DNA from: Chara braunii
Lineage: Eukaryota > Streptophyta > Charophyceae > Charales > Characeae
Length of the DNA: 54,786 nt
Reading direction: 5' to 3'
NCBI GenBank assembly: GCA_003427395.1
Contig: BFEA01000561.1
Location: forward strand, 644,984 to 699,769
In this document: positions 12,010 through 23,416 of the stretch, piece by piece
Layout of the letters: each line of letters begins with the position of its first letter
How positions within the stretch are numbered: position 1 is the stretch's first letter
The notes under the pieces: model-generated
The model's database searches: none
What the model was told of the DNA's origin: nothing
What the model saw: only the letters and a program-made list of their open reading frames with translations
Position numbers and translations under genes: made by a program

Positions 12010-13235
12010 GAGTCCCTTGCGACTCGAACTCGGGTTTTTATTTCCACATTTCGTGGGTGTACCACGAGCGTGAAAGTGACCGTTGGCATAGGCCAACGAC
12101 TTATGGGGGGGGGGGAAAAAAACTAACGAAAACTAACATAATTGTAAAGCGCCAAATGGCGCTCTCGGAAGTGTCTGCGGCACTTTAGTCCAAATGAAGG
12201 GAGAGCGCGTGAAAAAAACAAGCAACCGTTTTCTGCAACGAGGTAAGTTTTTTTTTTTTTTTTCCCTTGAGATTTATTTTAGATTTTTCTTAGTTTTATT
12301 TCTTCTTTTTTTTATATTCTTTCAATTTTGTTTTTGTCTTATTTGCTCGTGACTTCACTAGGGTGCCCATTCGTTTTGATGAACGGGCTGCTACTATGAG
12401 GAACAAATTGAATGAATCTACTGCTAGAACATGAAAATATACTACTCTACCACTACTACTACTGCTACTACTACGAACTGGGAAGTCGCCGACTTGATGG
12501 CTGACCCTCTGGTACTCCATGGATGCACGTAACAACGGGCAACCGTTTTTTTTCTTTTTCTTTCAGAGGTAAGTTTTAAGTTTTTGTTTTTATTTGTTTC
12601 TTTTTTGACCCCACCTGTTGGCACGACCGTGAAAGGTTGCGCCTGTTCGTTTAGCAACGGGCAACAACCTACTACTCAATGCCTGGATCTGATACTTAAA
12701 CTGCCCCAGATGCAGGCGCGCGATAGCAGGTGAGAACAAAGGGGGGTAAGAGAACCTATTGAGCTTGAATCTAGTTCGACTCTGTGAAATAACGGGGCGT
12801 AGGGGTGGTTGCTCGTTTCAACGAGCTTCCACACTTAGTAAAAAAAAAAAAAGGAAAAAAAAAAGGTAAAATTATATTTCTATTTTTTTTTTTTTTTTGC
12901 CCTTATGTGTGTGGGTACCCCCTGTCGGGGTCAGGTTCTCAAGTGGTTTTCTGCACCTTGTGCAACAAACCAACTAGGGAGCCGACCTTAAGTCTGACCA
13001 GACTTAGGGGAATGATGCATTGTTGAGGCCTAGCCTCAACAATAGCAGATCAACAAGGGAAGGTTGGGAACAACCACCCCTTTCTGCGTGTATGCCAAAA
13101 GGAAGCCAGATCCATTTCCTATTGGATGGACCTTGTCTTTTAGGCTATGTGGGGTAGAAAGAGGCCCTTGATCTCACTTGGAAATTAAGGGTCCAGCGTG
13201 AGCTTAAATTTTTGGTTGAGGGCTCAGGCTGCTAT
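12010..13235. other. No gene seen; repeat-like noncoding DNA
   Basis: Contains a CGCCAAATGGCG palindrome (about 12151-12162) and three related words of type CAACGGGCAACCG/CAACGAGGTAAG (12230-12250, 12530-12575, 12655-12665) beside poly-T runs. This looks like local duplication. Short frames have no recognisable product. Confidence 0.45.
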
Positions 13236-13244
13236 CACCACCTC

Positions 13245-13262
13245 CCTCAACTATATAAGCAG
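13245..13262 (+). promoter_or_regulatory. TATA-like core promoter word in repeat DNA
   Basis: CAACTATATAAGCAGCC is a good TATA context. It is followed by a leader-like region, rich in GTGCTGCCG-type repeated words up to about 14150, in which no coding frame is convincing. The arrangement resembles an LTR with its R/U5 and leader. I found no primer-binding site, terminal repeat pair or reverse transcriptase to prove it. Confidence 0.3.
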
Positions 13263-13269
13263 CCACTGC

Positions 13270-14150
13270 CCCAACTGCCTCAAACTTGTGAGGCAGTGAT
13301 ACTACTCATTTGTTGGAGGGCAAATGTTGCAAGTGTTGAGGAAGAGGCTGTTGGAGTTTGAGGAGAAGAGATTGGTGGTCTGCAAGTAAGGGGGAGATGC
13401 TGTTGGGGAAGTAGTGAAGATCTGCAGGAAGTTGAGGATGGAGGAGACGCAACCATAGCCAAAGATTGAGAGTTTATTGCCTCCTCCTTGTGCTTGTGCC
13501 GCGGCTACGGGGCTGCAATAGGCTCGGATCGTGCGACAATAAGCCACGACGGGTGTGCGGCCGTGTCGGTGGCAAGACCTTCCTAAGGGAAGGTGCTGCT
13601 GAACTGTCGTGTTGTCGTAAAAGCCTTCCTAAGGGAAAGTGCTGCCGAAATTGCGACACGACGATGAAGGATTTTATGACGCAACGGGGGAGGTGTTGTC
13701 CAAGTCTATGGTGAATGACAAATGTTTGTAAGGGGTTATGCTGCCGGAATCTTGGTTCGACGGTAACTTTCTTTGAAGAGGAAATGCTGCCATTTTTTTT
13801 GCACGGCGGCAACAATATTTTCAGTGGGGTCATGGTGCCTATTTTACGGCACGATGATGGTAGTGTTTTGGTGACGTGGTATTGGTGGTGTGGGCATTGA
13901 GATGTTGATACTTGCAGCATTCGGTACTTTTTTGGGAGGATCCACGGTGCGAGTTGCTGGTGTTTGGGACCATCCGGTGTGGCAGGCGAGAGTGTGGGGC
14001 TACCATTGACCATTTTGGAACCGAGTGGGACCAACTGGGGTCGGATGCAGTGATCGGAAGAGGATTGGGCCTGCGGTTTGTTTTTGGACCATCCTTTGGG
14101 GGACGTGGTGTCATTGGGACGGCGGGATTGCTTGAGACTTAATTCTGAGG
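13270..14150. repeat. Internally repetitive leader-like sequence
   Basis: Words such as CCTTCCTAAGGGAA(A/G)GTGCTGC recur (13578-13605 and 13623-13645), with further degenerate CTGCCG repeats at 13740-13800. The 226-residue minus-strand frame here is rich in Pro, Ser and Arg and has no domain I recognise. I treat it as chance. Confidence 0.35.
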
Positions 14151-16240
14151 ACATCCTCTTTTGAGGTTACCTCACTTAGGTCTCTTTAGTGGGCCCAACT
14201 TTTAGATGTGGACCGTCTCTCAGTAGAACGACCATAACTGAGGGAGTTGTGAGCCGCATATTTCGGACTTCGAAGGTAATCGTTTTTTTTTTCCATATTA
14301 CTCGGCTTTCTTGAGCGAACCGATTCAAACTTCACTCAAGGTCAGTTGATTGACTCAGATTTTCCCTCACATCTGTGTGAACCCACACTTTGCTTGACCC
14401 TGTCGTTTTTAATGTTCAAAAGGAAAGGTAGAGGAAAGTTGTGCAAGTCATGCCTGTGAACGAAAAAGTCTGACTTGAGTATGGGATTGTATTGGTTTCC
14501 GTTTGACTTGTTTGTTTTGTTTTGCGGTCTGTGCAAGTAGGTAAAAATAAATTTTTGAAAAGGAGATTGATATTGCTTCTTGAAGAAAAGAGAAAACGGT
14601 TATCTTATTTCTATTTGTTGCTTGCTTGCATGTTAAATGTACTTGCATTTTGAAATGAATAATGTCAACATGTGCCATGAAATAAAATTTATAAATGAAG
14701 ATAAACAAATTTGAATTTTCTTTGAGGGTTGACCCTTTCTATCTCGACTGCCCACTTATTTTTCTAAGCCTTTATCATTTTTCGTTATCTTTTGTTTAAA
14801 TTCCCAAGTTGTGAGGGAGAACGAGATGGACAATCCGTGTTGGGTTTTATCGCCTTTTCTCTCTATAAAGCATCCAAGGATTCGTATGCTTTTAGAGCCG
14901 GTCCTGTTATCGACTTGGAGTGGACCGGACTCGTCGAGGGTGGTACTTTGCCGACTCAGTGGTGACGGCCCAACCTCTGAGATCCAAGTCTTCGGACTCG
15001 GGCGAGGTGAAGGAGTGTTTGCAGACCACTTCCTAGAGAGATGGGTGTGTGACGACGCAATGTGGGGCGACCCTCGTTGAATCTAGGGCGACATGGGGGT
15101 TATTTTTGTCCCTGCAGGTGTTCACCTTAGGTACCACCGTTATAATTAAAAGTTGGAGATAGAAGAAGCTCCATCTAGTAAGAAAAAATAAGTAATGAAG
15201 GAGATTGTTTTCTTTGCGTTGTAATAATGATTGCGGCTTTGTTTTGGGTATCCCTATGATGAAGATGGATACTTCATCATTTGAGGAACGAAAATAGTAA
15301 TTATTGTCCAAGAGGACAAAGCGACCAACAAAATTTTTATTTGCTAGATAATACTTTTCTCCAAACAAACTGCATGAGTCAAAATCAATTACTGCGCAAG
15401 TAATTATTGTCCAGGAGGACAAAGCGACCAACAAAAGTTACGGAGGTGTGGTCGAACCGAAAGTTCAAACTTTGGCCATGAGCCAAATCACTTATTGATC
15501 TGCATGGTAGCAGTGAAATTTACTTGTAAAAGTCATTCCTGGTAGGGTTTAGTAGGTATCGACAGACTCAACCATAAGTCAAAGGTTAGGTTGTCCGTCC
15601 TAAGTTTTCGTCAATATCGAGCCTTAGTCTCAGAAACAGCGGTATAATAGTCTCTTCAGTTATATAGGCTGGGAAAAATAACTTTGGCAGATCATCTCAT
15701 CAAGTCAAAATCCAATCCTGTGCAATTTTATAAAAGTGTATTGATTTTATTTATTTTGTGATCAGAGAATTATAAAAAGACTATGATTATTTTATGGGTT
15801 TCAAGTTTGGTTGAGACCATCCTAGTAAACCGACGTTTGTTTCGTACCTAGGAGATCAGCGCCATAGGGAACGGACAACGTTCCTATAATCCAGCGAACG
15901 AGCAAACGCAATCGACTGACATACCTCTGCAATTGCATGTAAAAACTTGCATACGTGGGTTAGTAGCTCGGTAGGGATACCCCGTGAGGATGGTCATAGC
16001 CCCTTAGGGAAGGCAAGATGTGCTTCGTGAGAACCTATCATGTCGTAGGGGACAGTGGGAAGTACAGCTGACGCACCCGGTTAGAGCGGTGAAAAAAGCG
16101 ATGCAACCACGTCCGTCTCCGCGGGTCACGGGATTACCTATGCATTGTCCCAAGTTGCCTCATGTTTGTTTATGTTTTACTCATGCGCGACATGGCCGGG
16201 AGGGTTCCCGCGCTTGTTAAAAGACGGGAGCCGATGCGCT
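14150..16240. other. No gene seen; one direct repeat
   Basis: A direct repeat of about 39 bases (GTAATTATTGTCCA(A/G)GAGGAC, then AAAGCGACCAACAAAA) occurs at about 15297-15335 and 15400-15438. Other frames are short. The segment 15990-16240 is GC-richer and abuts satellite block 2; it could be the end of a mobile element. Confidence 0.45.
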
Positions 16241-16245
16241 CGACA

Positions 16246-16780
16246 TCGTAGAGTGTCGTAGAGTACAGTAGAGTGTCGTAGAGTGTCATAGAGTAAAGTA
16301 AAGTGTTGTCGAGTATATGACAGTAGAGTGTCGTAGAGGAGAGTAGTAGAGTGTCGTAAAGTAATGTAGAGTATAGTAGAGTAGAGTGTTGTAGAGTAAA
16401 GCAAAGTGTCGTAGAATAAAGTAGATTACAGTAGAGTAAAGTAGAGTAAAGTGTCATGGAGTGTAGGAGAGTATAATATAATATCGTAGAGTAGAGTAGA
16501 GTAGAGTAGAGTAGAGTACAGTATCGTAAATTAGAGTAGAGTGTCATAGAGTGTTGTAGAGTATAATAGAGTGTTGTAGAGTACAGTACAGTAGAGTGTC
16601 GTAGAGAAGAGAAGAGTGTCGGAAAGTGTCGTAGAGTAGAGAAGAGTGTCGGAGAGTGTCGTAGACTAAAGGAAAGTAGAATGTCGTAGAGTAGAGTAGA
16701 GTGTCGTACAATAGAGTAGACTAGAGTGTCATCGAGTAGATTTTAGTAGAGTGTTATAGAGTGTCTTAGAGTAAAGTGTA
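16246..16780. repeat. TAGAG / GTCGTAGAGT satellite, block 2
   Basis: The same pentamer and decamer units as block 1 in the same orientation, 5.3 kb away, but more degenerate. The minus-strand Tyr-Ser-Thr-Leu frames are artefacts. Confidence 0.93.
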
Positions 16781-16789
16781 CTAGACTAC

Positions 16790-17240
16790 CCTAACACGCA
16801 TGGATGATTGCGGTGTATATTTTCGTGTTGTGCTGCAAGGTTCACCGCGTGGCTTTTTTTGTTTTTTTTTTCCCCACAAAAAAGAACAAAAGAAGATCAA
16901 AAGTGCAGCGCCTGAATTGAAAACCGCGCGCCGACTTTTTCACAACTTCGATGTTTTTTTTTTTTTTTTTTTGGGTCGCGGACCCCACGCCGTTCACGAC
17001 CCTAACTCCCCGGAAAATCGCTTTAGGCTGGTGGGGGGAGTGGTGGGACCACGGCCTTCTTGGCCTCGCACGCTGTTTTGATTTTCAAATGTCCAACTCA
17101 AGGACCGCGGCCTCATCGGCCCACGGGCAGCTACCGGTCCTCCCCATGCCCTTCCCCTTGCTAAGCCCTCACCTCAAAATTGCCCACCCTAAAGTTGAAT
17201 TGATGTTGAAGGTTTAGAGGGCATAAAACGCAACCATTAC
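16790..17240. other. No gene seen
   Basis: A GC-rich stretch with poly-T runs at 16856-16869 and 16952-16971. Open frames are short and proline-rich, without family resemblance. Confidence 0.45.
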
Positions 17241-17320
17241 GGGTTGCGAACAAGGGACACCAAAAAGACCTGAACCCAGGATCCGGATGCAATTTCCGCA
17301 CCAACTGAGCTCTGGAGTCT
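17240..17320 (-). repeat. tRNA-like SINE head, minus strand
   Basis: On the minus strand GAGCTCAGTTGGT (17312 to 17300) matches the tRNA A box, and GGGTTCAGGTC (17276 to 17266) resembles the B box. The 23-nt spacing is shorter than in intact tRNA genes, and there is no acceptor stem pairing. It lies head-to-head with the + strand tRNA-like copy at 17325. Confidence 0.45.
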
Positions 17321-17324
17321 GCAC

Positions 17325-17420
17325 CATCTGGCCCAGCTCACATCCCTGAACTGTTGAAAGACAGTCCTGAGCTCGAACTGCGCTCGATGCAAATCGTGAA
17401 CTACTGCTACAATTCTAAGT
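17325..17420 (+). repeat. tRNA-derived SINE-like element, copy B
   Basis: Shares CTGAACTGTTGAAAGACAG with copy C (one mismatch) and, more degenerately, with copy A. The B-box-like GAGCTCGAACTG is at 17369-17380, and the tail CTACTGCTACAATTCTAAG matches the end of copy A. The A-box side is damaged. This is the clearest member of the family for the B-box half. Confidence 0.45.
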
Positions 17421-18388
17421 GCAACTTCTGTGGCTTGTTCCTTTTTCTGGTCCAACAGAATGTTCGGATTTTCCCGCCGGCAAATGGTTATGCAAAACGG
17501 GTTACCGTCTGGGCATATCTTTCTTGTTGTTCAAAATTGGACAAGCGATAGAGGCCGTGGTAATTGTACGGAGAGGCGGGGTACCATCGGGATAAACTTT
17601 TGTTCGCGCCATTTACCGGCCCCTGCACTGAATTGGAAAGCAGAACAGCGGGCCACAGGCTCCTCCTTGGGCCTGCGATGCCCACACCCTGCCGGTGTCA
17701 AGTTTCAAGCACCGCCGCAAATCCCTGGAGTTGGTTGCTCTTCGGCGTCTTCGGGGGGCGACAGCGACAAGGAGGTTCGTCCTCATCTCCATCATTGGGA
17801 ATGGTGCAGTGAGAGTGAGTGGCAAGCCTCCAAAGACTTCAACCCCTCCTCTTCTACTTCTCGGCTCTTGATCCTTGTCCGCATTTGAATATGCAACCTG
17901 ACACCCGGAGGCGGCTACTGCGAAGTTCAGGTCCGCCCGATTCGTCCTACCGCCTTTCTCCCACGTCTGTGTGGATCCACGTGGCCGGCCTTCAGCACGG
18001 CTTCCCAACCGTTTCATCTTTCATCAACCTGTTAGCAACTCACTCGACCAGCTACTTCCCTCTCACACTCCACTCACCCTCGATCGGCCCTCTATCTACG
18101 CATATTCAACTTGCCATCTACCCACCTCACTGGTTCATCCATCGTACGGCCGTTCATTTCCACTTCAATTTCGTCATCTTGATTTTCGCCTTTTCACATC
18201 CTCCATCCATCCTCGATCCCTGCTCCATCCACTTCCAATCACACAACCGGCTTTGCCATTCGTACAACCCCGTGCTTCTCCATCACCTCCTCCACTCTCA
18301 TCAGCTCATCCATTCACCTGCTCAACTACCTGTTCCTCTCTTTCTTCTCCTTTGCCATGGGCTGGGTATATTTGACACGCAAATAGAA
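17421..18388. other. No gene seen; low-copy noncoding DNA
   Basis: Open frames of 134-219 residues occur on + (17819-18478, 17971-18375), but they are rich in Pro, His and Ser, run into the TG repeat, and lack start context or any known domain. I do not call a gene. Confidence 0.4.
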
Positions 18389-18396
18389 AGTTGTAA

Positions 18397-18399
<3 letters not shown>

Positions 18400-18457
<58 letters not shown>

Positions 18458-18458
18458 N
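18400..18458. repeat. (GT)n microsatellite ending in an N gap
   Basis: The GT run ends at a single unknown base (18458). Sequence continuity across this point is an assembly decision. What follows belongs to the RING repeat family that recurs at 29.4 kb. Confidence 0.9.
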
Positions 18459-18649
18459 CCGTCGTCGTCTACCCATAGAGAAGGAATAAATACTGAGGAA
18501 ACCCAAGAAACTTGCTCCATGCCGCTTTGTGATGACCCACCGGAGATTCAGCTGGCATGTGGTTCACATGCCTTATGCCGTGAGGATTATGAAGGGATAG
18601 CCCAGGCGAGCTTTTGTCTTCATACGTATGATGACAGTCTATACTGCAC
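18459..18649 (+). pseudogene. RING-finger gene fragment (probably a misplaced insert)
   Basis: Frame [20 protein letters not shown] followed by [19 protein letters not shown] shows the first half of a RING-type zinc finger (C-x4-C-x9-C-x2-H-x2-C). It is closely similar to 29378-29525, differing by small substitutions and a 2-nt indel. It is bounded on the left by an N gap and on the right by a sequencing adapter, so it may be a chimeric library insert rather than a true resident of this position. Confidence 0.6.
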
Positions 18650-18687
18650 CTGTCTCTTATACACATCTAGATGTGTATAAGAGACAG
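18650..18687. other. Nextera mate-pair junction adapter (assembly artefact)
   Basis: A perfect 38-base palindrome formed by the Tn5 mosaic end AGATGTGTATAAGAGACAG (18669-18687) and its reverse complement (18650-18668). This is exactly the circularisation junction of Nextera mate-pair libraries. It is not genomic. The sequences on its two sides were several kb apart, or unrelated, in the original DNA. Confidence 0.97.
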
Positions 18688-19478
18688 GAGAGAGAGAGAG
18701 AGGGCGAATGTGGAAGAGGAGGTTGAAAGAAGGGGAATGTGGAAGAGGAGGTTGAAAGAAGGGAACTATGGAACGGACGGGCAGGAGGGGAGGATGGAAC
18801 AGAGGGGGAGGAAGATGAGAAGCTGTGAACATGAAAGTGGGGGGGAAGGAAGGATGGGGAGAACGAGAGAAAGGATGATTGAGGAGGAAGATAGTCGTAG
18901 CAGAATGATCCGTTGCCCTTTCTGTTACTTGTCAACCCACTACTACTCCCTCTTGTACGGTTTATAGCTTTAGGGTCGTAATCCTGTCCCACCGGTCTCG
19001 CTCATCCCTTAGGCCCCGCTTGGTCTCTACGGGGTACCCCTCTTCCCCACAACAGCTGGCTCCTTGTACGATCATGTAACTGTCCACGAAAAACTTTTTC
19101 TGGAGAAAAAAGAAAGAGCCCCCCACTCTCGTTAGACGTCTTGTCACAGAATGCGTGAGCGGTAATGTGCTCTGGCTCACTCTCTGCAGTCAAGGTTGTG
19201 CGAGTACCGGCGCCACCCTGGTATGCCAATTGGGACTCTCTGGGAGAGCGTTGAATAGCGGAGTTTTGAGCTTTCAATGCCGAGGTATGGTTTCGCAGGA
19301 ATGAAATAGCAGGTCGGAGCTGTTCCGCTCAATGCGGTATCGTGGCCGTGTAATACTGTCGTGTTTTTTTTTTTTCTTGGTTGTTGTTTTAATTAAAATT
19401 TCTCTCTCTTGACGGTCTGGGCACTGATTATGTTCATGTGCATGTAGGGATAAACTATGTCTGTTAAAAAAAAAAAAA

Positions 19479-19546
19479 NNNNNNNNNNNNNNNNNNNNNN
19501 NNNNNNNNNNNNNNNNNNNNNNNNNNNNNNNNNNNNNNNNNNNNNN
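19479..19546. other. Assembly gap (68 N)
   Basis: Unknown bases start right after a poly-A run and end at a 57-base segment that is duplicated beyond a second adapter remnant. Confidence 1.
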
Positions 19547-19678
19547 GCTCTATACGATACGATGACAGTTGATTGCAGTGGAGTCACTCAACTCTGTCCG
19601 AGGGATGTGTATAAGAGACAGGCTCTATACGATACGATGACAGTTGATTGCAGTGGAGTCACTCAACTCTGTCCGAGG
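19547..19678. other. Artificial duplication around an adapter remnant
   Basis: An identical 57-base segment occurs at 19547-19603 and 19622-19678. The two copies are separated by GATGTGTATAAGAGACAG (19604-19621), 18 of the 19 bases of the Tn5 mosaic end. This is a gap-edge artefact, not a biological tandem repeat. Confidence 0.92.
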
Positions 19679-19679
19679 A

Positions 19680-20655
19680 TTCGTGAGACCTCTTGGTGTT
19701 TTTTTTTTTTGTTTTTTTTTTTTTCCTTCTGTCTTGAGAGGTAGTTGCTTCTTGGTTTTGCGGCTAAATACACTGTACACACGTTTCTCTGTGCTTTTTC
19801 TGTGTGATCTTGGTGAATGATACACACTCGTCTGTTCTGTCAGCTTTCCCTGCATATATGTAGATGTCTGCTTAACCCGATGCAGACATTTGACGGCAGC
19901 TAATAGCTTGGTGTTTTGTGCGTCTTGCGCTTGAGATGGTTGCAGTTGCGCAGCCCGCCCCTCTTTCCCGGAGTCTTCATTGTTGTCCTCACATTGTTCC
20001 TGTTTGATATGTGTTTCTGTTTGATATACTTTATTTATTAATCATACTCCTTGAAAACCTGAGAAAGAAACGATTCTGGGCCCTTGGTTGGGTGTTGCTG
20101 GCAGGCAGGTTTTCTCCTCTTCGCATCCCAGATTCAGCATCAGCCACGTCAGTATCTGCCGAACCTAATCCATTGTGAACTTTGGAGAGACGATTGTCGA
20201 TTGAACTCGTGTATCGCTGAATACGATGATGGAGCCACAGAAAAAAACTTGAGAAGTAGCTCTGGCTATCGGATCTGTGAATAATCTCTACGGCGGCGGC
20301 AACAAATGAGTGAGAAACATGCAGTTGGACGAAGAGGCCGTGTACTCGACCGTCCCCAACTGATTGAGAAACTGTTTTACGACAATCATATGATTGATTG
20401 GTTTACGACAATGCTAATTGATTGATTGATTGATGAACGACAATGATAATTGATTGATGAACGACAATGATACAGCAGTATCGGAAACCAGGGAGACGAG
20501 ACGGCGGCGGTATGTTCATCTTTGTGATGGAGTGCAGTTCTTTTCTCTGCGAACAGTAATCGACCAGATCTCAGGGCAGGCAAGTAAAGAGAGAAGGTAT
20601 ACTCTGTTTGAGAAGATAACCTCGGCGGCGGTTTTTTGGGGGAAAAGAAAAGATA
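19680..20655 (+). promoter_or_regulatory. Upstream/5' leader region of the POP1-like gene
   Basis: About 1 kb between the assembly scar and the first ATG. It contains a repeated GATTGATT/ACGACAATGATAATTGATTG motif at 20385-20470 and several short upstream ATGs. No clear TATA box or transcription start could be chosen. If transcribed, the GATT repeats would lie in the 5' leader. Confidence 0.3.
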
Positions 20656-23416
20656 ATGTCTAGGCCGCGACTAGATCCTGCCGCGTTTGAACCGCTTGGA
20701 GGAACGCTAAGCTCTCGCTACGCTGAGGCCAGGCTGCCGTCAGATGTCAGCGCGGGAGCGAACCCTGCAAGCATGCAATCGTGGCACGAGACGCCGTCTG
20801 CCGCCGCGTATCGGACGGCAGCTGCTGCTATGTCAGAGGCTGACAATGTCAGGGGAGTGTATCATGCAGCAGGCTTGGGTGCGGCGGGCCACGGGGGAGG
20901 CAACAGGCAATCAGGGGATTGGGGTGAAGGGGCGGGGATACTGCCGCCGCCGTCCGTCGATGCTGGAGTGGGCGGGAGTTCGTTGGAAAGATCGAAAAAG
21001 TTCCAACCTGATGCGGGATTAGGGTATGGTTCGGCAGCAGACGCTCTGGGCTGGGACGGGACGGCAGCGAATGCGTTTCCGCGAGGTCGCCCCGGCTCTC
21101 CGGGTTTCGGGATGAGCGGATCCTCGGCATCTAGATACTCCGCGCTCGCGGAACCTCTGGGGAGCTCGCTTTCAGCAAAGGCGGCGCTCGATCCCGCCTT
21201 GAGGTCCGCTGGCGGTGGCGGTGGCGGCGGCGGCGGCGGCGGCGCGGCATCACTGTACGCGGCGGCGGCAGCTTCGGCGCTAGAGACGGGGGGAGCGCCG
21301 AGCGGTCTCGGAGCGGGCCGATTCGGTTCGGGTATTGCCGGGGAGCTGCTACCTTCAAGTGGAGGAGGGGTAGGAGGGAGTCTTGGATGGTCGGAGCCTC
21401 GGGGGGCGACGGGTATCCTGCCAGAGCCTGCAAGTGTCAGACACGGGGGTTTTGATCGGGTTTCGCCCAGCCGACCTGGTGGCGGCGCTGACAATGTCGA
21501 GCTATCAAGGCGTTTATCAATGCAGGGATATGGTGGTGCCACGTGGGAGGGTGGGGGCGGAGCATATGGCGGGAGTGACGTGGGTGCTGCTGCGCATCAG
21601 GCTTATCATCAGTCGAACAAAAGCGGATCCCTCGGATCCCCAGGGCGCTCCGCTGCGCGGCAAGCAGCAGCAGATGGACAGGGCGAGCGCTCGGCGCAGC
21701 GTGGTTATGATGAGACCCGGGAGATGTACATGCGTTACGCGGGAATGGTGGCGGATCATCCGTCTGCCCGCTTTGTCGACGGGCAGCGGCACCAGTCTCC
21801 TGCGACTCAACGGGGGGGAGAGCGCGAGCGCTCTCCGCGCTACACGGAGCGGGACGGGCGCACCGCGGAAGCGAATCAGCGCGACGGTCGTTATGCGGAG
21901 CTGCAGCGCGATGGTCGGTACTCGGACGTAGCCCGCGAAGGGCTACTGCGCGGTGATCCGCGCTATACGGAAGCGCAGCGGTACGCGGCGGAAGCTCACC
22001 GAGGAGATTTGCGCTATGGTGAGGTTACAGCGCAAAAGGATGGACGCTATGCGGAAATGGCGGCGCAGAAGGAGACGCGCTATGGTGTTAGTTCAGCGGC
22101 GGCTAAGGACGTGCGTTATGCCGCCGAAGGCGCTCAGAAGGAGGCGGCTGCGCGCTATGGCTCCGAGAGTTCGCAGAAGGCTGGCGCGCGTTATGCCACC
22201 GAGGCTGCGCAGAAGGATGGCTCACGCTATGCGGACGGAACTTCTTCGCAAAAAGATTCTCGATACGGCGCGGACGCCGGTCAGCGCGATTCCCGGTATG
22301 GCGCTGGTGATGGTCTGCCGCGCGATTCGCGCTATGCCAGCGCTTCTGCCGCGCAGCATCGGGATGCACGGTACGCGGAAGCATTAGCGCGCGATTCCAG
22401 GTACTCGGAAGGACTGCAGCGGGAGTTACGCTCCTCGGACGCACAACGAGATTCCCGCTACAGCGATGCGCACCAGCGTGATCGTTCTCCCCGATATGCT
22501 GCGGCTGCTGCTGCCGCTGCCGCTGCCGCCGAGAAGACATCCGCTCGGGAGCGAGACAAGTCCCCGCGGTTCTCCGAAGCGCATCAGCAGCAGAGGGAAC
22601 GCTCACCGAGGCATCGCAGCAGCGAAGGTGCTCACCGCGACCGCTCTCCGCGCTATGCAGCCGGCGGAGGGATATTGCAACGCGACCGCTCCCCTCGCAG
22701 AGGGGACGCAAGCAGAGATCGAGAGCGCTCCCCACGCGGCACCGATGTCCGTCGCGACAAATCTCCGCGCTACGCCGATGGTCTCCGTGACCGCTCCCCC
22801 CGTGTCGCGGAGAAGCCCGCCGATCGCGCGGCCAGCTATGGCGATTCCCTGACCTCGCACCTCGACCGGTCCGCCTCTGGGCGGTACTCCTCCACGCACC
22901 TAACGACGACTGACCGTTCGGGGAAGTACGCAGATCTACCAGCTGCTGCTGCTGGCGATCGCTCTTCAACGAGGCACTCGACAGAACGGCAACGAAGCAC
23001 GGAGACCTCGCGAGCATATGGACAAGATGAGGATTACCGTGACTCTCAACGATATCGGTACAGGCGTGGAGTGTCGCCGGAAGGTAAAGAGGGAGCGGCG
23101 GCGGCGGCGGCAGGGAACCGATCGTCTTCTGCCACTGCGGAGATGTATCGTTCGGGCAAGGAGTACGACTCTTCACTTCCCGCAGGCGCGGGAGCAGCAG
23201 GTTCATCATCCCACAAGAGTGGGACGCCGTCTTCCCGTGACCGTGATTACGCTGATCGACGGCAAGGAGGAGTTAGTCCTGTTCTGAAGGCGCGCAAGTT
23301 AGACGGCCGAGATGCATCATCGCCTCGAGGAGCGGCTGGCAGCAACAGTTCTGCCAGGCACCATGTCATGGATGAACGGGAATATGCGCAATTGCTATTG
23401 GCGGAGCGAGCGGCAG
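20656..23416 (+). CDS. POP1: POP1-like exon 1: R-Y and RS repeat extension
   Basis: Codes 920 residues plus one base. There is no known POP1 motif here. In order: a Gly/Ala/Ser-rich start; an 11-Gly run near residue 186; from about residue 395 to 610 some two dozen repeats of the form D-(S/G/A)-R-Y-(A/G/S)-(E/D) spaced by QK/QR; an Ala run near 620; and RS-like RDRSPRYA repeats to about 715. The end is Ser/Arg-rich with [13 protein letters not shown]. The ATG at 20656 is the first in this frame after upstream stops; the GTATGC donor follows base 23416. Such Arg-Tyr/Arg-Ser composition is typical of RNA-binding, condensate-forming regions (inference). The antisense 368-residue frame is a shadow of this GC-rich repeat. 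Exon 1 could belong to a fused gene, but phase continuity with exon 2 argues for one protein. Confidence 0.75.

Noticed and set aside
13474-14154. 226-residue minus-strand frame as a possible gag-like or novel protein
   Set aside because: No zinc knuckle, protease or reverse transcriptase motifs; internal DNA repeats explain the open frame.
18405-18680. 91-residue + frame as a Cys-rich RING protein gene
   Set aside because: Its start is the GT repeat translated as Cys-Val and its end is the adapter; only the middle part has RING similarity.
18650-18687. Perfect 38-bp palindrome as a transposon end or attachment site
   Set aside because: It is exactly the Tn5 mosaic-end junction of a sequencing library, hence technical.
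22103-23209. 368-residue minus-strand frame opposite POP1 exon 1
   Set aside because: Shadow of a GC-rich repetitive exon; Arg/His/Ser-rich with no motif, and the + frame has in-phase splicing into POP1.
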